In this document: positions 22,588-34,830 of the stretch, piece by piece
Layout of the letters: the number at the start of each line of letters is the position of its first letter
Numbering within the stretch: position 1 is the first letter of the stretch
From: Fagopyrum homotropicum
Lineage: Eukaryota; Streptophyta; Magnoliopsida; Caryophyllales; Polygonaceae
Length of the DNA stretch: 64,000 bases
Direction of reading: 5' to 3'
Assembly (NCBI GenBank): GCA_033239125.1
Contig: BSWB01000003.1
Span: 134,205,820 to 134,269,819, forward strand
The notes under the pieces: model-generated
What the model was told of the DNA's origin: nothing
Seen by the model: the letters and a program-made list of their open reading frames with translations, nothing else
Databases searched by the model: none
Translations under genes and position numbers: made by a program

Positions 22588-23754
22588 TTATAGGAAATTA
22601 TTTTCTCTCAAACAGAAACGGTATTTCGTGTTCGATGGTCTTAAAGAAATCTTCAGTATAAATGCTTGCTCACCCTTATAATAACCCGTTGTTATTTCAC
22701 AGTAAATTAAATTTCTATGGAATGTTTTACATATTAACCTAGTGCCGTTACATAATCCATTTGACGGATCAATATTGCGTAATAATATTACAAGGCAGTT
22801 TTCTTTTAGAATCAGCTTATGTGGACTTATTCTTGGAGGACATAAACTATTAAGAAATTCAATCGGATATATGTTTGAGCCGGCGTCTATAACAGAATCA
22901 AAACTTAAATACGTCTTCTCATTTCCAGGAAATTCGTCAATTAATAACCAGTTTATGTTATCGACGTCTTCATTTTTCGGTGTAAGAATTGCTCTTGTGG
23001 AATATATTGAGAAATTTATACTTTGATGATATACTTCTGGGAAAATTGTGCTGATTATAGCTGTAGTCATGTTTTCAGTTATGGGCTTACACTTGACTAT
23101 TGAATCCGGAATTTTAACTTCTGCGTGTTCATCACTTTGAAGTTCACCATTTCCTAACTGCAGAAGAAAATTTGCAAGCTCAAGATCTTCTTGCGCTCTC
23201 ATATTTTCTGTTAAACTAAATTTATGTAGTGATGGCCACAAATGAGATGTAACTAAACTACAATTAATTGCTTCTCTTTGTCCTTGATGAGGAACAACAG
23301 GCAATACTTGTCTAAAGTCGCCACCAAAGACGACAATTTTACCTCCAAATAATTCCTTCGAGTTACATACATCCTGTAACAGCGTATTTAAAGACTCTAT
23401 GTTTTGTTTCTTTGCCATCGATGCTTCGTCCCATATTATTAAAGATGTTTGGCGTAGAAGTTCTGCAAAATTGCTCTGCTTCGAAACATTACATAATTGA
23501 CTGTTATTATCATCAATTGGTATTTTGAATCGAGAATGTGTTGTTCGACCGGACGGTAAGTTTGAAGCAGCTATGTCTGATGTAGTTGTAGCTATAACGA
23601 TTTTCTGTAATTTCCGTACCTTAGCATATAGAGCACAATATAGAAAAGTCTTTCCCGTACCACCATGGCCGTCTATGAAAAATGATCCTGGATTATTATT
23701 CTTAATTAACGACGTTATATCTTTGTAAGCAGATCTCTGAGCAATGTTAAGCAT
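22588..23754 (-). pseudogene. PIF1-type helicase core of the Helitron
   Basis: This open frame of 388 codons shows Walker A GHGGTGKT (residues 29-36), Walker B LIIWDEASM (about 104-112), GGDFRQVLPVV and SLTENMRA, the standard superfamily 1B order. It stops at 22588. The C-terminal motifs TINKSQGQT and TYVALSRARRREDLNIF continue in another frame at 22334-22573. Upstream, the frame 24360-23758 (200 codons) encodes the helicase N-terminal region (EGERYYLRLLLTHVKGP). The three frames were one protein. Confidence 0.9.
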
Positions 23755-24458
23755 TTTTTACGCATTTATATATTGTTCTGGTGTCTCCGCACCTAATGCA
23801 TCCACTATCTCACTATTAATGTTGGATGAATTATCATCGGGTAAAACGGATACAATTATTCTATAATATGTTAGTGATTTCCCCATTGTCTCTAGGTACA
23901 AATCAATGTCTGTGGATGTTAAGTGACGCACTTTATTTGGATTATTTGGATAAAGCTGACGGTAGTCATCTGATAATGGTTCGTAGTATTTTTCCCATAA
24001 ATTTTGGGAGTTTACAAGTGTGCAAAAAATAAGCAGAGTTGCAAATAAACGCCGTAGTGTTTTTGGCATTTGTGTTGTAACTGCTTCTTCCATACATGAG
24101 TTTGTGTATCCACTAACCTCGATAAGACCATAAGTCAAAGCAGCTTCTTCAAAAGTCAAGTACGTATGGTTGTTTATTGTTTGAAAATCCTCAAACGATT
24201 TAGGACCTTTTACATGCGTTAATAGTAATCTTAAATAGTAGCGTTCGCCTTCACAAGGATTTAAATATGCCAATCGACCCAATGATGGTCTTTGTTTTCT
24301 TTCATTCCATTTTTTTAGCTTCTGATTCCAAGTATAGTGCTCTAGAAATTCAGAATACAAGTACTTAGTTGTTGAATGCGAGTTTGCATTTGTGTTAAAA
24401 AAAAGAAATGAGAGTCGTTATTTGACGGGTTTCGTCGGAAATAATATTGCTTAGTTGT

Positions 24459-25650
24459 TCAGATGGTGAAAATGTTATTGAATGCATATGCGAAATGTAT
24501 TTGTAATACGAATACTGCCGGATTTATATCATATAAATCAAATGCAAATATACGCCATGCGGCCTCAGGAGGAGAAACCCACCTACCATTTTGGTAATCC
24601 TTAATTTCATCTTGAACAACAGACTGATCGTGTGTAATAGCAAAACTTATCTTATCGTGTCCTTTGTAAACGTATTTATATATGTACTTTATTGCTGCAA
24701 CAGTAGAGCATACCTCAACATTTATATGACAAATAAATGTCGAAAGTAAATATGGATTATAAGGTATAACCCAACGATTATCAAGATTTGCACCTCTAGC
24801 TCGTACTACGTCAGAGTTATTCCTACGTCGATAAGTCGGATAAGAATCATCAGTACTTGATGTATATTCAGCATATTTTTTCAGAAAACCGTATTTACAC
24901 ATTAATTTATTATTTTTTCCTTCATGCAAGGGCAGCTAGGTTTTTTTTGACCACATGGTCCATGCATCATATGTTGTATGACAAGTTTTCTTAACTCTGG
25001 ATATTCATTTGACGGGATCTCTGTACTTACGTATTTATCATATTCATCCGACGACCGTATTTTATTTTGATTTGATAATATCAGTAGAATGTGTGCATGA
25101 GGCAGACCTCTTTTTTGAAATTCTATAACATCAACACGCGCTGCAATGCTACCAAATATTTTTTTTTCTCTTGTAGCAATGATTTTAATTTCGTTAATTT
25201 TGCTCTAAATATGCGGGAAACAAAATCCGGCCGATCTTTTGCTTTCTCACCTAAAATCATCTCTTGTTTTATTTCCGGCCATTGTGGATTACAAGTCATT
25301 GTGATAAATAAATTTGGCTTACCAAACTGTTGTACAAGTGTCATTGCATTAAGGTATCTTCTTTTCATATCTCTAGGGCCACCAATAAACGATGTTGGGA
25401 GAATGACACGCTTACCAATATCATAAGTCCTTCTATATCCATTATTAACATTGTCAACACCTTGGTACAATTCACTTCGAATGGCACTTTGATTTTTCCG
25501 TAAGAAATCCAGTCTTGTATTTTCTATTTTGACATACATGTCAACTATATATTGTTGATAAATTCTACCCGCTTGTAAAATATGATTGCCTTCACGTATT
25601 TGAAACTTGAAACTATAATATTCACGGCAAGATATTTCTTGTCCTTGCTG
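24459..25650 (-). pseudogene. Rep (HUH endonuclease) domain of the Helitron
   Basis: In order on the minus strand: LFITMTCNPQWPEI (the block before the HUH motif, about 25300), the metal-binding HUH motif as RGLPHAHILL (HAH codons at 25091-25099), and the two-tyrosine motif KYIYKYVYKGHD (about 24655-24690). These are the residues that bind the metal and attack DNA in rolling-circle transposition, and all are still encoded. The domain is split over two frames by a one-base change in a run of nine A (minus strand, about 25155). Confidence 0.85.
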
Positions 25651-26745
25651 CGGTGGAAAAGCAAATGTAGTTGAAAAAAATAAAGATATATAAATGAAAT
25701 TTTAGAAAGTCCTTACGCTGACTATGCTTAGGAGTGGGAAAAATCTTCTCAAATGAGAACGTATATAGAGATAAGAATATATGGCGTTACCTATTTCTTC
25801 ACGGTTAAGAACTACATCAGCTGTATCATTTTCGAAACTAAAAATTGGAAAAGAAGATTCTTCTATCAGTTGTCGATTTGTGCGTGTAATTTTTTTAATA
25901 CCTTGATGTCAACCACACTCTCCCCGAGTAAATAAGAGAGGATATTGTAAGGGATCATAAAAACCAAAGTAATGCATGATTCTATAAGTCTTATTTTCGT
26001 TACCCAATACAATAACTTCTGGACTATTAATGTTGTCTGAGTTTTTGTTATCTACGAGAATTGCAGCGACCTCGTCGGACGTGGGAGCGTTATATACTCC
26101 TTGATCCCAACTCGGATTTTTGGAGATTAATATTTTGGTATCGTAATTGACTTCATGCAGTGAAAGATTCCTAAAAAAAGATGTATACGGGTTTTCAGAC
26201 ATTAATTCAATTATCATGGAGATGATGTCAGGGTTTAACTCACTAAATGTTTTAACGCGGTGTTCTTTTTCTTGTAAACCCTCAAAGAAATATAGCTGCA
26301 AAAATTTCCTTTTATCAGTTTGGGGAGATATACTCGGTAGAAAGTGATATAGTTGTCCTTGTAAACGAAATACATGTATACCTCTAATTGTTTCTACATT
26401 TATGTTATCATATCCAAGAGAACTGAAAGCAAAGAAGTTGTTATACAACCTAGCATATTGTCTAAAATGATTGCCCATGCTAGTCTTATCAGTGAACAAA
26501 CGAAATAACTGAGAAGGGAACGGGTTTGCTATTATCGCCACGGTACCATTTTGACAGCAAAAAGTTGGTGGTTCAAAGTCAAATTTTTTTGCACCGCATT
26601 TAGCACATGGCGGGTGCGTACGAAGTTCATGTGTGACAAGCGGCAAATGGTCATTCCCTATTGCAACGTGAATTCTTGCCGGGGGGGGGGTATTCTAGAA
26701 CGTTTCCTTTTCGGCTAGATGATTCAGGTACATCAACTTTAGAGT

Positions 26746-28158
26746 TCATTTCTTGGTCAGAACTCCATTTTCACCTACAAAAGGAAAGGCAGCCATGAAG
26801 ACCCACAAGAAGACCAAAGTAAAAAAAAATTATTGAGATTTTAAGTGTAGGGATGCATGGAAATCGTAGTTGCAAGCACACTAATTACCCTAAGCAACCA
26901 AAACACAACAAAACTTGCGCATGGAACGTGACTAAGCAAACATGCTATACAAAGTAAGACAAATAAATTATAAAAATTAATTCCCTAAGAAACACTATTG
27001 TTTTTTGTGTCTGTATATGTGTTTAGGTACCATATACTTGAGTGATGTCAGCAGTTGCTAGATGTTGGCTGTGATGATTTAATCCTTTAAATGTTCCGCA
27101 CATTCTTTTTTGTTGAAATTTAAAAGTATACATGCAAAACACAAATATCCAGACCTCATAAGCAAAAGAGAGCCAATAGTAGATATCTTAGGAAGGGAAA
27201 CAATTAGTCCTCAAGTACAAGGATTAAGTGTTTCCAACTCGAAACCCGAATCTAGAATGACATAGCCAAAGGTTCTGGTGTTAAACTAAAATTTGAACCA
27301 TTATTACTAAGTTGCATTCTTATACATAACGCATGCAACGAAGGAAGAGATTTTGATAATAGATTTATAATATTTAATGAAATCCATCTATGTTTTCATC
27401 TGTTATTGATCATGAATTAAATATGTGGCATGGATGTACCATCATGCAATGTAGGAAGAGATTTTAATTCTCTTATCGAGTTACAGGAGCAGGAAATGTT
27501 CTACTCGAAATGACAAATGATACCAATATTGGCCCAGTGAAGTTGTATGATTTAGAACAATTAAAAGTTTGATTGATGATTGGTGTATTCTGAAATTTTT
27601 TTTTGCAGTTCCTTAGGTAGCTATTTCATCGCATACAAAGGAATCACTCGAGTTCATTACTGATGACCAAGCGTTCATTTGGGTTTCCCATGAGTCATAT
27701 TCAGGTTTCAATTGTGCATAAAGCGAGGACCCTTAAGCACATGCGGTAATAGTTAAGCGACATGCAATTGTTTGAAGAGCCCATACGTTTACTACTCTGC
27801 GCTATTTCGTAAACAAACAAATAAGCAGCAAGGAAATATATTACACACACATTAAAGTGAAAGATGTCCCAACAGTAGTTACATTCCTGGTTTAAACATA
27901 ATCCGTAGTCGGATGAACAATGTAAGACAAAGTGTTTTAAATATTCACACAAAAGAGATTCGAAAATAAGCCTGATGCGCCAAACGCTTCCAAAAAAAAG
28001 GGTGGCAAAAGAAGGAGAAATGAGGCACAACATTCGCCCATTGTGTAATCGCAAAATCTTCTCCCCATACGTGTAGCTGATTACCGCGACAAAAGAAAAC
28101 AGGAGCTATACACACACCCTACACATGCCGGAAAAATATCGTTCCGAACTGCAAGGAC
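26746..28158. other. Spacer between the two Helitron genes
   Basis: About 1.4 kb with no domain recognised on either strand. It should contain the RPA 3' UTR and the Rep-helicase promoter. Confidence 0.5.
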
Positions 28159-30709
28159 TTACACCACCACTTCCTTCAGAAACCACTTAATCATGTCGTG
28201 GTTCACAAACAAAGACTTGACAGGGGAAATCAGGAATTCAGCCATCCCTATGCGAAACCTAATCTGGGCGCGATCCACAACGAGAAGACGATCCTGCATG
28301 TTCGACGGAAAATCAGTTAGTACCGTAATAGAGCAGTCCTTTGTAACACTATTGAAAGGCCTAAGAGAGGAAACGATTTTAGTAAATGAAAATGCGGAGA
28401 GAACAAAAGGCATTACAACATTGACAGACTTTGCACACAGTGGCATGCCTAAACACACAAACAATTGTGTAATTTCCTTTATAATAAGCAATAAAAAAAA
28501 TTATTATAAGCCAAACTTTGAGTTAACTAAATTCATTACAACATATAGAGACTGGCACCATCGATTGGAGGTTAATAAATAAAGCGGTAATTGCACAAGA
28601 ATCTCAAAGGTGCCGTGTCATGCGAACACCAAACAGACCGAATCAAACAAACACCATAAAATTTAGTTATAGATAAGAATCTCAGATGTACGGGTTACTT
28701 GTGCCAAATTCAAACCATTTTATTTTGCAATCCACAAAAATAACAAATAGAAGATGCAGATAAACATTCAAGTATGGTAATAATCATTAGGACAAAAGGG
28801 CATTAAAAAATTGAAGAAGCAGCGGGAAAGAAAAAATGTAGAATGGAGCTTCCAAGTTAATGCAGGCAAACCAAAAAAAAGGCAGGAAGCAAATGCACCA
28901 GAGACACACATGATCTACTAAATGCAAGACCTGTAATATGGTAGAAATAAGAGTAGAAAGGTAGAAAAGGTCCAAAAAAACAAAAACACACCGGAAGAGT
29001 CATGGTAAAGAAGTCCTTGCTGTTAGTATGAAAGAGCCTCTCGATGTTCCTTGTGTAGGCGTCCAATGTAAGTGTCCCCGTTCCATCTGTACACTTGAAC
29101 CTCATATACATCCTGGAACAAAAAATTTTTGATTCATCATTAATGTAAGAGGAGAAAATAGGAAGCCGAATGGAGTTCATGAATTAGACAAAGCGTGCTA
29201 ACTTAGGTTCGACCTTCTTCACGACACCACAAGTAACACAGTGGTATGCCTACTCAAATTGAATGGATTCATCAGTGCAGGCTTTCCCGCATGCACGACA
29301 TCCAAATGAAATCTTGATCTTTTCGTAAAGGATTTCTGGAATGTGGGCCTTGACGCGGATAACCTGAGCCTCAATAATGTCGGACACCTATGTAGTAAGG
29401 GAAAAAGAATTAGAGTTACAAAATATTGAAATAATGTGCATCAGTTTCTGTCAGAGGCACATACGCGCAGTGTCAAGGAAGCACCAATAGTTGTCACGTC
29501 AGTGGGAAATCCTGGCATCTCGTTGGTGATGGACAAAACAACCCTAGAATCAGCAGCTAACTAGTTCTCCCTGTACCACTGCCTCAGAGATTCAGCACGC
29601 TCACTAACAGGGTGAGTCTTCACAATTGTTGACATTGATCCAGCAAGAGAGAAGCCTGCGCCAATTATTTTAATTACAAATTATAGCATAAGAAATAATT
29701 TGATAAGATGAAAATGTGGCAAACAAAAAAAACAAATTTAAACAAAAGGGAAAGAATCAGCTAACCTAGCGATTTAAAAAGGAACAAAAAATTAACGCAA
29801 ACGAATTTAGTTTTTAAAAACAGAAGATCCGCAACACTTAGAATAGGAAAGGAAATCAAGTTGTTGACTTCATGGGGGCAGAGCAAAAGAAGTAGCGAAG
29901 ACAGTAAAATGGCTTAGCAAATTTAAAAAAAATACAGTGACAAGTCGAAATAGAACAACAACCAACTTCAGTAAGATGCAGTAAATTGGCAAAACATAGG
30001 TAAACTGCTTCTCTTGAGGAGAGTAAATACCAGAGGGGAAAAAAGCAAATTAAAAAAATAGAAGAGAAAACAACCGCTGAAGCTGCTGATTCTAAGGCCT
30101 GAGATCTCCACAATGGGGTCGTCATCCAAGAGATATTCCAGCTTCTCAAACTCCGTCATCAACACCCTGTTCCAAGCGGAAACCAGGAGCACCTGGTCAC
30201 AGCTGATGAGAAAAACGGAAAAAAAAATTAGCGATGAAAAATCGAATGCAGTATAAATACAGAAGAGAGAAAAACATTAGATCTCAACCTGTCGTCGGTA
30301 ACTGAAATCTCGCGCACAGGCAAATAAGTGTCGCCCTTTGCTACAATCTTTTCCGGGTACACCCACAGAAGGTTGACCACGATATCTAACTCATTAAATA
30401 GAGAAAGTGAGCGATTAAAAATAAATATAAGAAATTGCATGCGCACATGGATGAATAGGAGGAAAGACAGTATACCAAAGCGATCGTCTTTGGTTGCGTC
30501 ACGAGGCAGGTCATGGATTGGGACGTGAAATATAGGCGGCCGGCTTGAGCTAGGGGCGACCTCAACAGAGAACACCTCAGTTGAGTTCGTGAAGTACAAC
30601 TGTTTCTCGCCAACATAAGTGGCGAACCTCGATGGCACAGGTTTCACGACAAGGTGCTTCAAGTCATACCACTTTTCCCGCTCGATGATGTTTTCATATA
30701 TGCTTATAT

Positions 30710-31189
30710 TGTAACACCCCGAATCCGCGGGACTCGGGATTTCACATTGGGCTAGGATCTCACAATGGATCCTGACCCTGGCCTGACAACAAGTTCATTG
30801 GACCTTACAACATGACACTGACAGATATAAAACAAATACATAAAACAGTATAAACTATACGACCCAAAGTAAACAACAACATAACCGAGTATATAAAACG
30901 ACATCCTCACATAGGAGGTACAAAAGATCATCCTCACGCAGGAGGGGAAACACAACAACCCCAAACCAACCACCTAATGTACGAGAGTCCTCGGCATGTC
31001 ACCCTGCCAGATCACCCAGTAGCGCCTAACCTGTAAACATCTACAACACGGTATGAAACCGTTAGCTAACCATACATATATGAGGTAATGCATAAGCACA
31101 AGCACAATCATGAAAGATAAACACATCAGCATGCTATCACACATTTACCCATTTATTATCTTTATATAATAACCATTCACTCAAAAACC

Positions 31190-31268
<79 letters not shown>

Positions 31269-32891
31269 GTAATGCATAAGCACAAGCACAATCATGAAAG
31301 TATGTGACACGAGGACCGATACATCCCCGCCTCTGAGTGCAATGTCCAGCTGTACGAGTATCGGTCACACAATCCGTGTACCCTATGGGAGTGGATTGCG
31401 CCCTTCCTGTAAACCAGTCTGGCCCGACATCAGAGAACCTCCCAGACTCCACGGCGGGATGAAAGGGAAATGTTATCACAGCCACGCAGTGGGACAGTCA
31501 ATAGAACATAGGTCGATAAGAACGACAACTCATGCTATCATAGCAAACATATAAAGCACACACCACTCATGCAAACACCCAATATAGGGATGGTAGCTAA
31601 GTAAGTCCTACGGACTTACCTCAACCTCGTACAAACTCAACCACGATCACCTCTACACTGGAGGGACAACACGGCCTATAAACAAGGCATAAAGAGATAT
31701 ATCAACCTCTATTCATCAAAGGGGTCACACCTAGACCCAAAGGGATCCATGAGGATCATACTCAATCTATAAGCCTCACAACCAACTAAACCTCAATATC
31801 TCAGCATAACTCACAATTCCTCAAATCTCAAGGTAGTATCTAATCAACATTCCTCAATCTCAATTCTAATCCTAATTTAATTAATTAACCTTTAACTAAT
31901 TAATTAGATTTCGCCAGAATAACGTTTTGCCCGCAGACAATTTCTAAACCCACCTGTCATCAGATTTTATCAAACAAATAACCCATAATCACCAGAATAA
32001 TATAACCACCACAATGGAATTTCTAATTATCTATTTTGACAAGCCTAAAGTCAATTTAGGCCAAATCGTAGTACGGAAAACGAATAAATTCATAACTTAT
32101 TCGTTACTAACCCGATTGACGATCTGAAAGAAGATTCGGAATCACAGCGACGCAGGCTACGCATGGACAGCATCAAATTCACCGGAATCTGAGCGACGGA
32201 ACCGCCCTGGTGACATATATGCTCGACCAGACCTCCATATACTCGGAAATGCAGAAACTCGGTACCGATATGAAGAGAATGAAGAGAGGAATTCAGAAAC
32301 TCAAACGGAATTGAAATCGGATTAGAAACGGAGAGTAGATATGAGTTTGAAGGTTGAGAGAAATGAATTAATAAAGGATTTTCCGCTATTTATAGTGAAG
32401 ACGATAATTATCCTTTAGCAAAGTCGATAATTATCCTTTAATCGATCTGGGTCGAACCTCCTTCTCCAAACTTATCGAGATTGGAATATCAAATCTGGAA
32501 TATTGTAGGGATAATTATTCTACAACTGCCTCGGAAAACGTGTATTCCTAAGCCGTCTTTCTTAGCCGTTAAGAAACGAAATAGCGACTCTTTTGGCCGT
32601 TCTGCCTCTCCATGTTATTTCATATCTAGGACATATCCGATGTCCTGATCATTTCTTTCAATTGCATTTTTATTAATTGGAGCTCCCAAATGCTCCAAAT
32701 AACACTGGAGGGTAAAAACAATTACCCGGGGGAAAAAGTAAAAATTTCCCCAAACGTCCAAAATTACGCGAGGAACATAACGGTGAGACTCATACTCATC
32801 ACTTGCGAAATCTTCGCGAGTTATATGTCAATTACTATCAACGATTAAGTTAATCAACATTAATTAGAATTCGGAAATCCTATCTGTTACA
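30710..32891 (-). mobile_element. Solo LTR of the Ty3/gypsy family (2182 bp)
   Basis: TG...CA termini (TGTAACACCCC... and ...ATCTGTTACA as read on the plus strand) with the perfect 5-bp duplication TATAT on both sides (30705-30709 and 32892-32896). It is the reverse complement of the LTR at 4520-6648 over its whole length, about 93 percent identical in the part compared. No internal region is present, so it is a product of LTR-LTR recombination. It sits in exon 2 of the Helitron RPA gene, after codon 61 of the model. Confidence 0.95.
31189..31265. repeat. (TA)n microsatellite inside the solo LTR
   Basis: About 77 bp of alternating TA. The other LTR copy has only a short TATATATA here (about 6159-6168). 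The phrase GAGGTAATGCATAAGCACAA occurs on both sides of the array (31081 and 31266), but only once in the other copy. Confidence 0.95.
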
Positions 32892-34336
32892 TATATCCAC
32901 ACCAAAAAGTGTGCAGGTCATACGGTTATCCTGCATGTAATACGAAAGTAAACCGTTAGCAAAATCGTGACGAAATAAGAAGGAATAAACTGCAAAGAAA
33001 AGTAAGACGAATCAAACAAAGTAATCACAACAGATGCAAGACATGCACTAACCATCTCATCTAGCAAAACCACGCGCTGGTAGCAGCATTTGGTGAAGCT
33101 TTCTTGCCTAGGCTGTTTGTCAACAACCCTCACCCAAACAACTTGAGTATGAGAACGATTGACGAGCTTATCGAGCATCACACGAGGAGCAGACATGGTG
33201 CTATAATAGTAGTTCACACACACTTGTGACCAGTGCAGGAAAAAAAATTTAACAAACTAAAACTAAAATGCACAGAAGGCACCGTAATGCACGCTAACTG
33301 ACTCCACATAATGTAAAATATGCACAAGAAAAGCATGCATAAACACATAGAACACACAAATTTAAGATAACAATTAGGAGCAATGCAAGATAAAAAAAAG
33401 TAAAGGGAGTTCGATAAGCATACATTGTGCAAATTCTTGCAGCAACAAGAAACAACTGCAAGCTGAAGAGGAAAACCAACCACGACCAACTGGTATCTGA
33501 ACACGATAAATACAAAAAATATTAGGTTGAGACAAGGTAAAAAAACGTATAGAAAAAGAGAAATTTAGACGCAGTAAGTGACAAATAAGATGCCTTTGAC
33601 ATTTATTGATGCATGCAAGACAAACGAAATGTAAAAAAGCAATACAGAAAGAGCATTTAAGAATCCGAAAAAATTGGAAGCAATACCAAAAGAGCATTTA
33701 ACACAACTGTAGGCCATGAAGGACATGAACAGAAGGCCGTAACCAACCACGTGCACACAAAGCACCACAGTCGGTAACCGAAAACGTGTGAAATTGCAGA
33801 TGGGAAAACAAACTAAAAGGTGTAAAAGGGCAGCAACAAATTGACTTCCTAACACGGTTTGTAAAAAAAAAATAAGCCAACTATTATACGACAACATTTA
33901 GAACACCGATGATAAGCATATCAATTCATTTTGCATGCTCTCATCTATAAATCATCGAGCATAGCGGCGTTAGAAAAAAAATGTTGTTGAACGTTCGTAT
34001 ATGCTCTCCTAGAACGAAGAACAACCAAACATAAGTAAAAGAACATATGCAAAAGCAAACACAAAGTAGGGCATGAATCGACCCAAAAAAAGAAAAAATA
34101 AACAAGCCAAACGGCCGATGTATGAGCAGCTCTCACATACAGATCCTGGAGCAGATGAAAGAAAAAGAATAAAAGACGAAAAGGATCAACATCGAAGGTA
34201 CAATACAAAACCTAAAATCTACCAATCTACCAAGAAACAAAAATGGACCAGGAATCTGAAACACAAATCTGAAACTGCAGAAGAGAGGAGAAGAGTCGAT
34301 AGAGGAGAATGACAGTTAATGAAGCAGAATTGAGTG

Positions 34337-34344
34337 TTTAAATA
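34337..34344 (-). promoter_or_regulatory. Candidate TATA box of the Helitron RPA gene
   Basis: Minus-strand TATTTAAA in GGTGCTATTTAAACACTC lies about 1.14 kb upstream of the RPA ATG. It is followed by pyrimidine-rich leader sequence (CATTCTCCTCTATCG, CTCTTCTCCTCTTC), as expected for a promoter plus a leader with an intron. Inferred from motif and position. Confidence 0.4.
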
Positions 34345-34616
34345 GCACCTCCGGCAATCAAATTGGTGGAGACCATGAGTACAATCGAGCGGCAGGATTT
34401 AATGCAGCCGGACGATTCCCAACACGTGTCTTCATCGAGCTCCTCACCCTCTTCAACCGCAGCATTCGAAAGGACTTTGAGGAACGGATGGCTACTGTAA
34501 CACGCAAGACTCCCAGCCCAACAAATAAATGAAATTCAAAAGGGGAACGGAAGACCTAAACAAGCCCAAAAGGCATCCGCAAACGGGCCTCTCACCGGCG
34601 CATTTCGTTGGGCCTA

Positions 34617-34735
34617 AGGTAAGCATGTATCTGGGCCGACTGAAGCTTGCAATTATGTAAGGAAAACATGTATCTGGGCCGAGTGAAGCTTGGTAAACAT
34701 GTATCTGGGCCGACTGCAGCTTGCAATTATGTATG
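34617..34735. repeat. Three short tandem units near the Helitron 5' end
   Basis: CATGTATCTGGGCCGA occurs three times (34624, 34668, 34698), each followed by (C/G)TG(A/C)AGCTTG. The first and third continue into CAATTATGTA. Spacing is about 44 and 30 bp. Confidence 0.85.
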
Positions 34736-34830
34736 ATTGTAGAGGGCAAAACAGGAAATATGATGGTTTAAGGGCAAAAACGGAAATTGACTATTCATTC
34801 ACCCAACCCCCACATTTAGTATAGTAAGGA

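Larger units (their letters stand above)
22334..26745 (-). pseudogene. Helitron Rep-helicase (RepHel) gene, several frameshifts
   Basis: The ATG is near 26745 (ATGAACTCTAAAG). A shift lies at the G-run at about 26680-26689, and from 26646 an uninterrupted 245-codon N-terminal part carries the cysteine finger CAKCGAKKF...FCC. A GT-AG intron (donor GAAATAG/GTAACG near 25788, acceptor CACCGCAG/CAAGG near 25650) leads to the Rep domain, and the rest is the PIF1-type helicase. The intact protein would nick the strand at the Helitron end through its Rep tyrosines and unwind it. Breaks occur at an A-run near 25155, near 24910, between 24459 and 24360, at 23755-23760, and near 22590. Because all catalytic motifs survive, the gene was lost recently. 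Confidence 0.85.
28159..33196 (-). pseudogene. Helitron RPA1-like single-strand DNA-binding protein gene, interrupted
   Basis: Exons read on the minus strand, with donors and acceptors that keep phase: 33196-33053 (ATG, 48 codons), 32930-32892 plus 30704-30476 (one exon split by the solo LTR), 30385-30289, 30202-30075, 29655-29465, 29387 to about 29203, 29112-28992, then a last part ending at the stop near 28159. The protein has OB-fold segments (VWVRVVDKQPR; YDLKHLVVKPVP; DIVVNLLWVYPEKIV) and a C4 zinc-ribbon region (GCRACGKAC...HCVTCG), the layout of RPA1 subunits that coat single-stranded DNA. Helitrons commonly carry such genes. Besides the LTR it has in-frame stops at 29561-29563 and within QFE/AYHC near 29254. 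It cannot make full protein. The last exon boundaries are uncertain. Confidence 0.85.
21774..34830 (-). mobile_element. Helitron, near full length, with RPA and Rep-helicase genes, now broken
   Basis: On the minus strand the proposed 5' end is TCCTTACTATACTAAATG (starting 34830), preceded by A. The 3' end is GGCGCGTACTAG (ending 21774), followed by T. TC...CTRR ends with insertion between A and T are the Helitron hallmarks. Inside, in transcription order, are an RPA1-like gene (33196-28159) and a Rep-helicase gene (26745-22334). Excluding the 2182-bp solo LTR inserted in the RPA gene and its duplicated TATAT, the element is about 10.9 kb, in the normal range for plant autonomous Helitrons. 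Both genes carry lesions. The gene content is certain; the exact ends rest on terminal motifs only, and the usual 3' hairpin is not obvious. Confidence 0.8.

Noticed and set aside
22742..23026. Plus-strand frames inside the Helitron helicase (22742-23026, 23525-23728)
   Set aside because: Antisense shadows of the helicase coding sequence.
33214..34208. Cluster of Phe/Cys-rich minus-strand frames upstream of RPA exon 1
   Set aside because: They lie in the RPA leader/intron region, overlap in several frames and show no domain.
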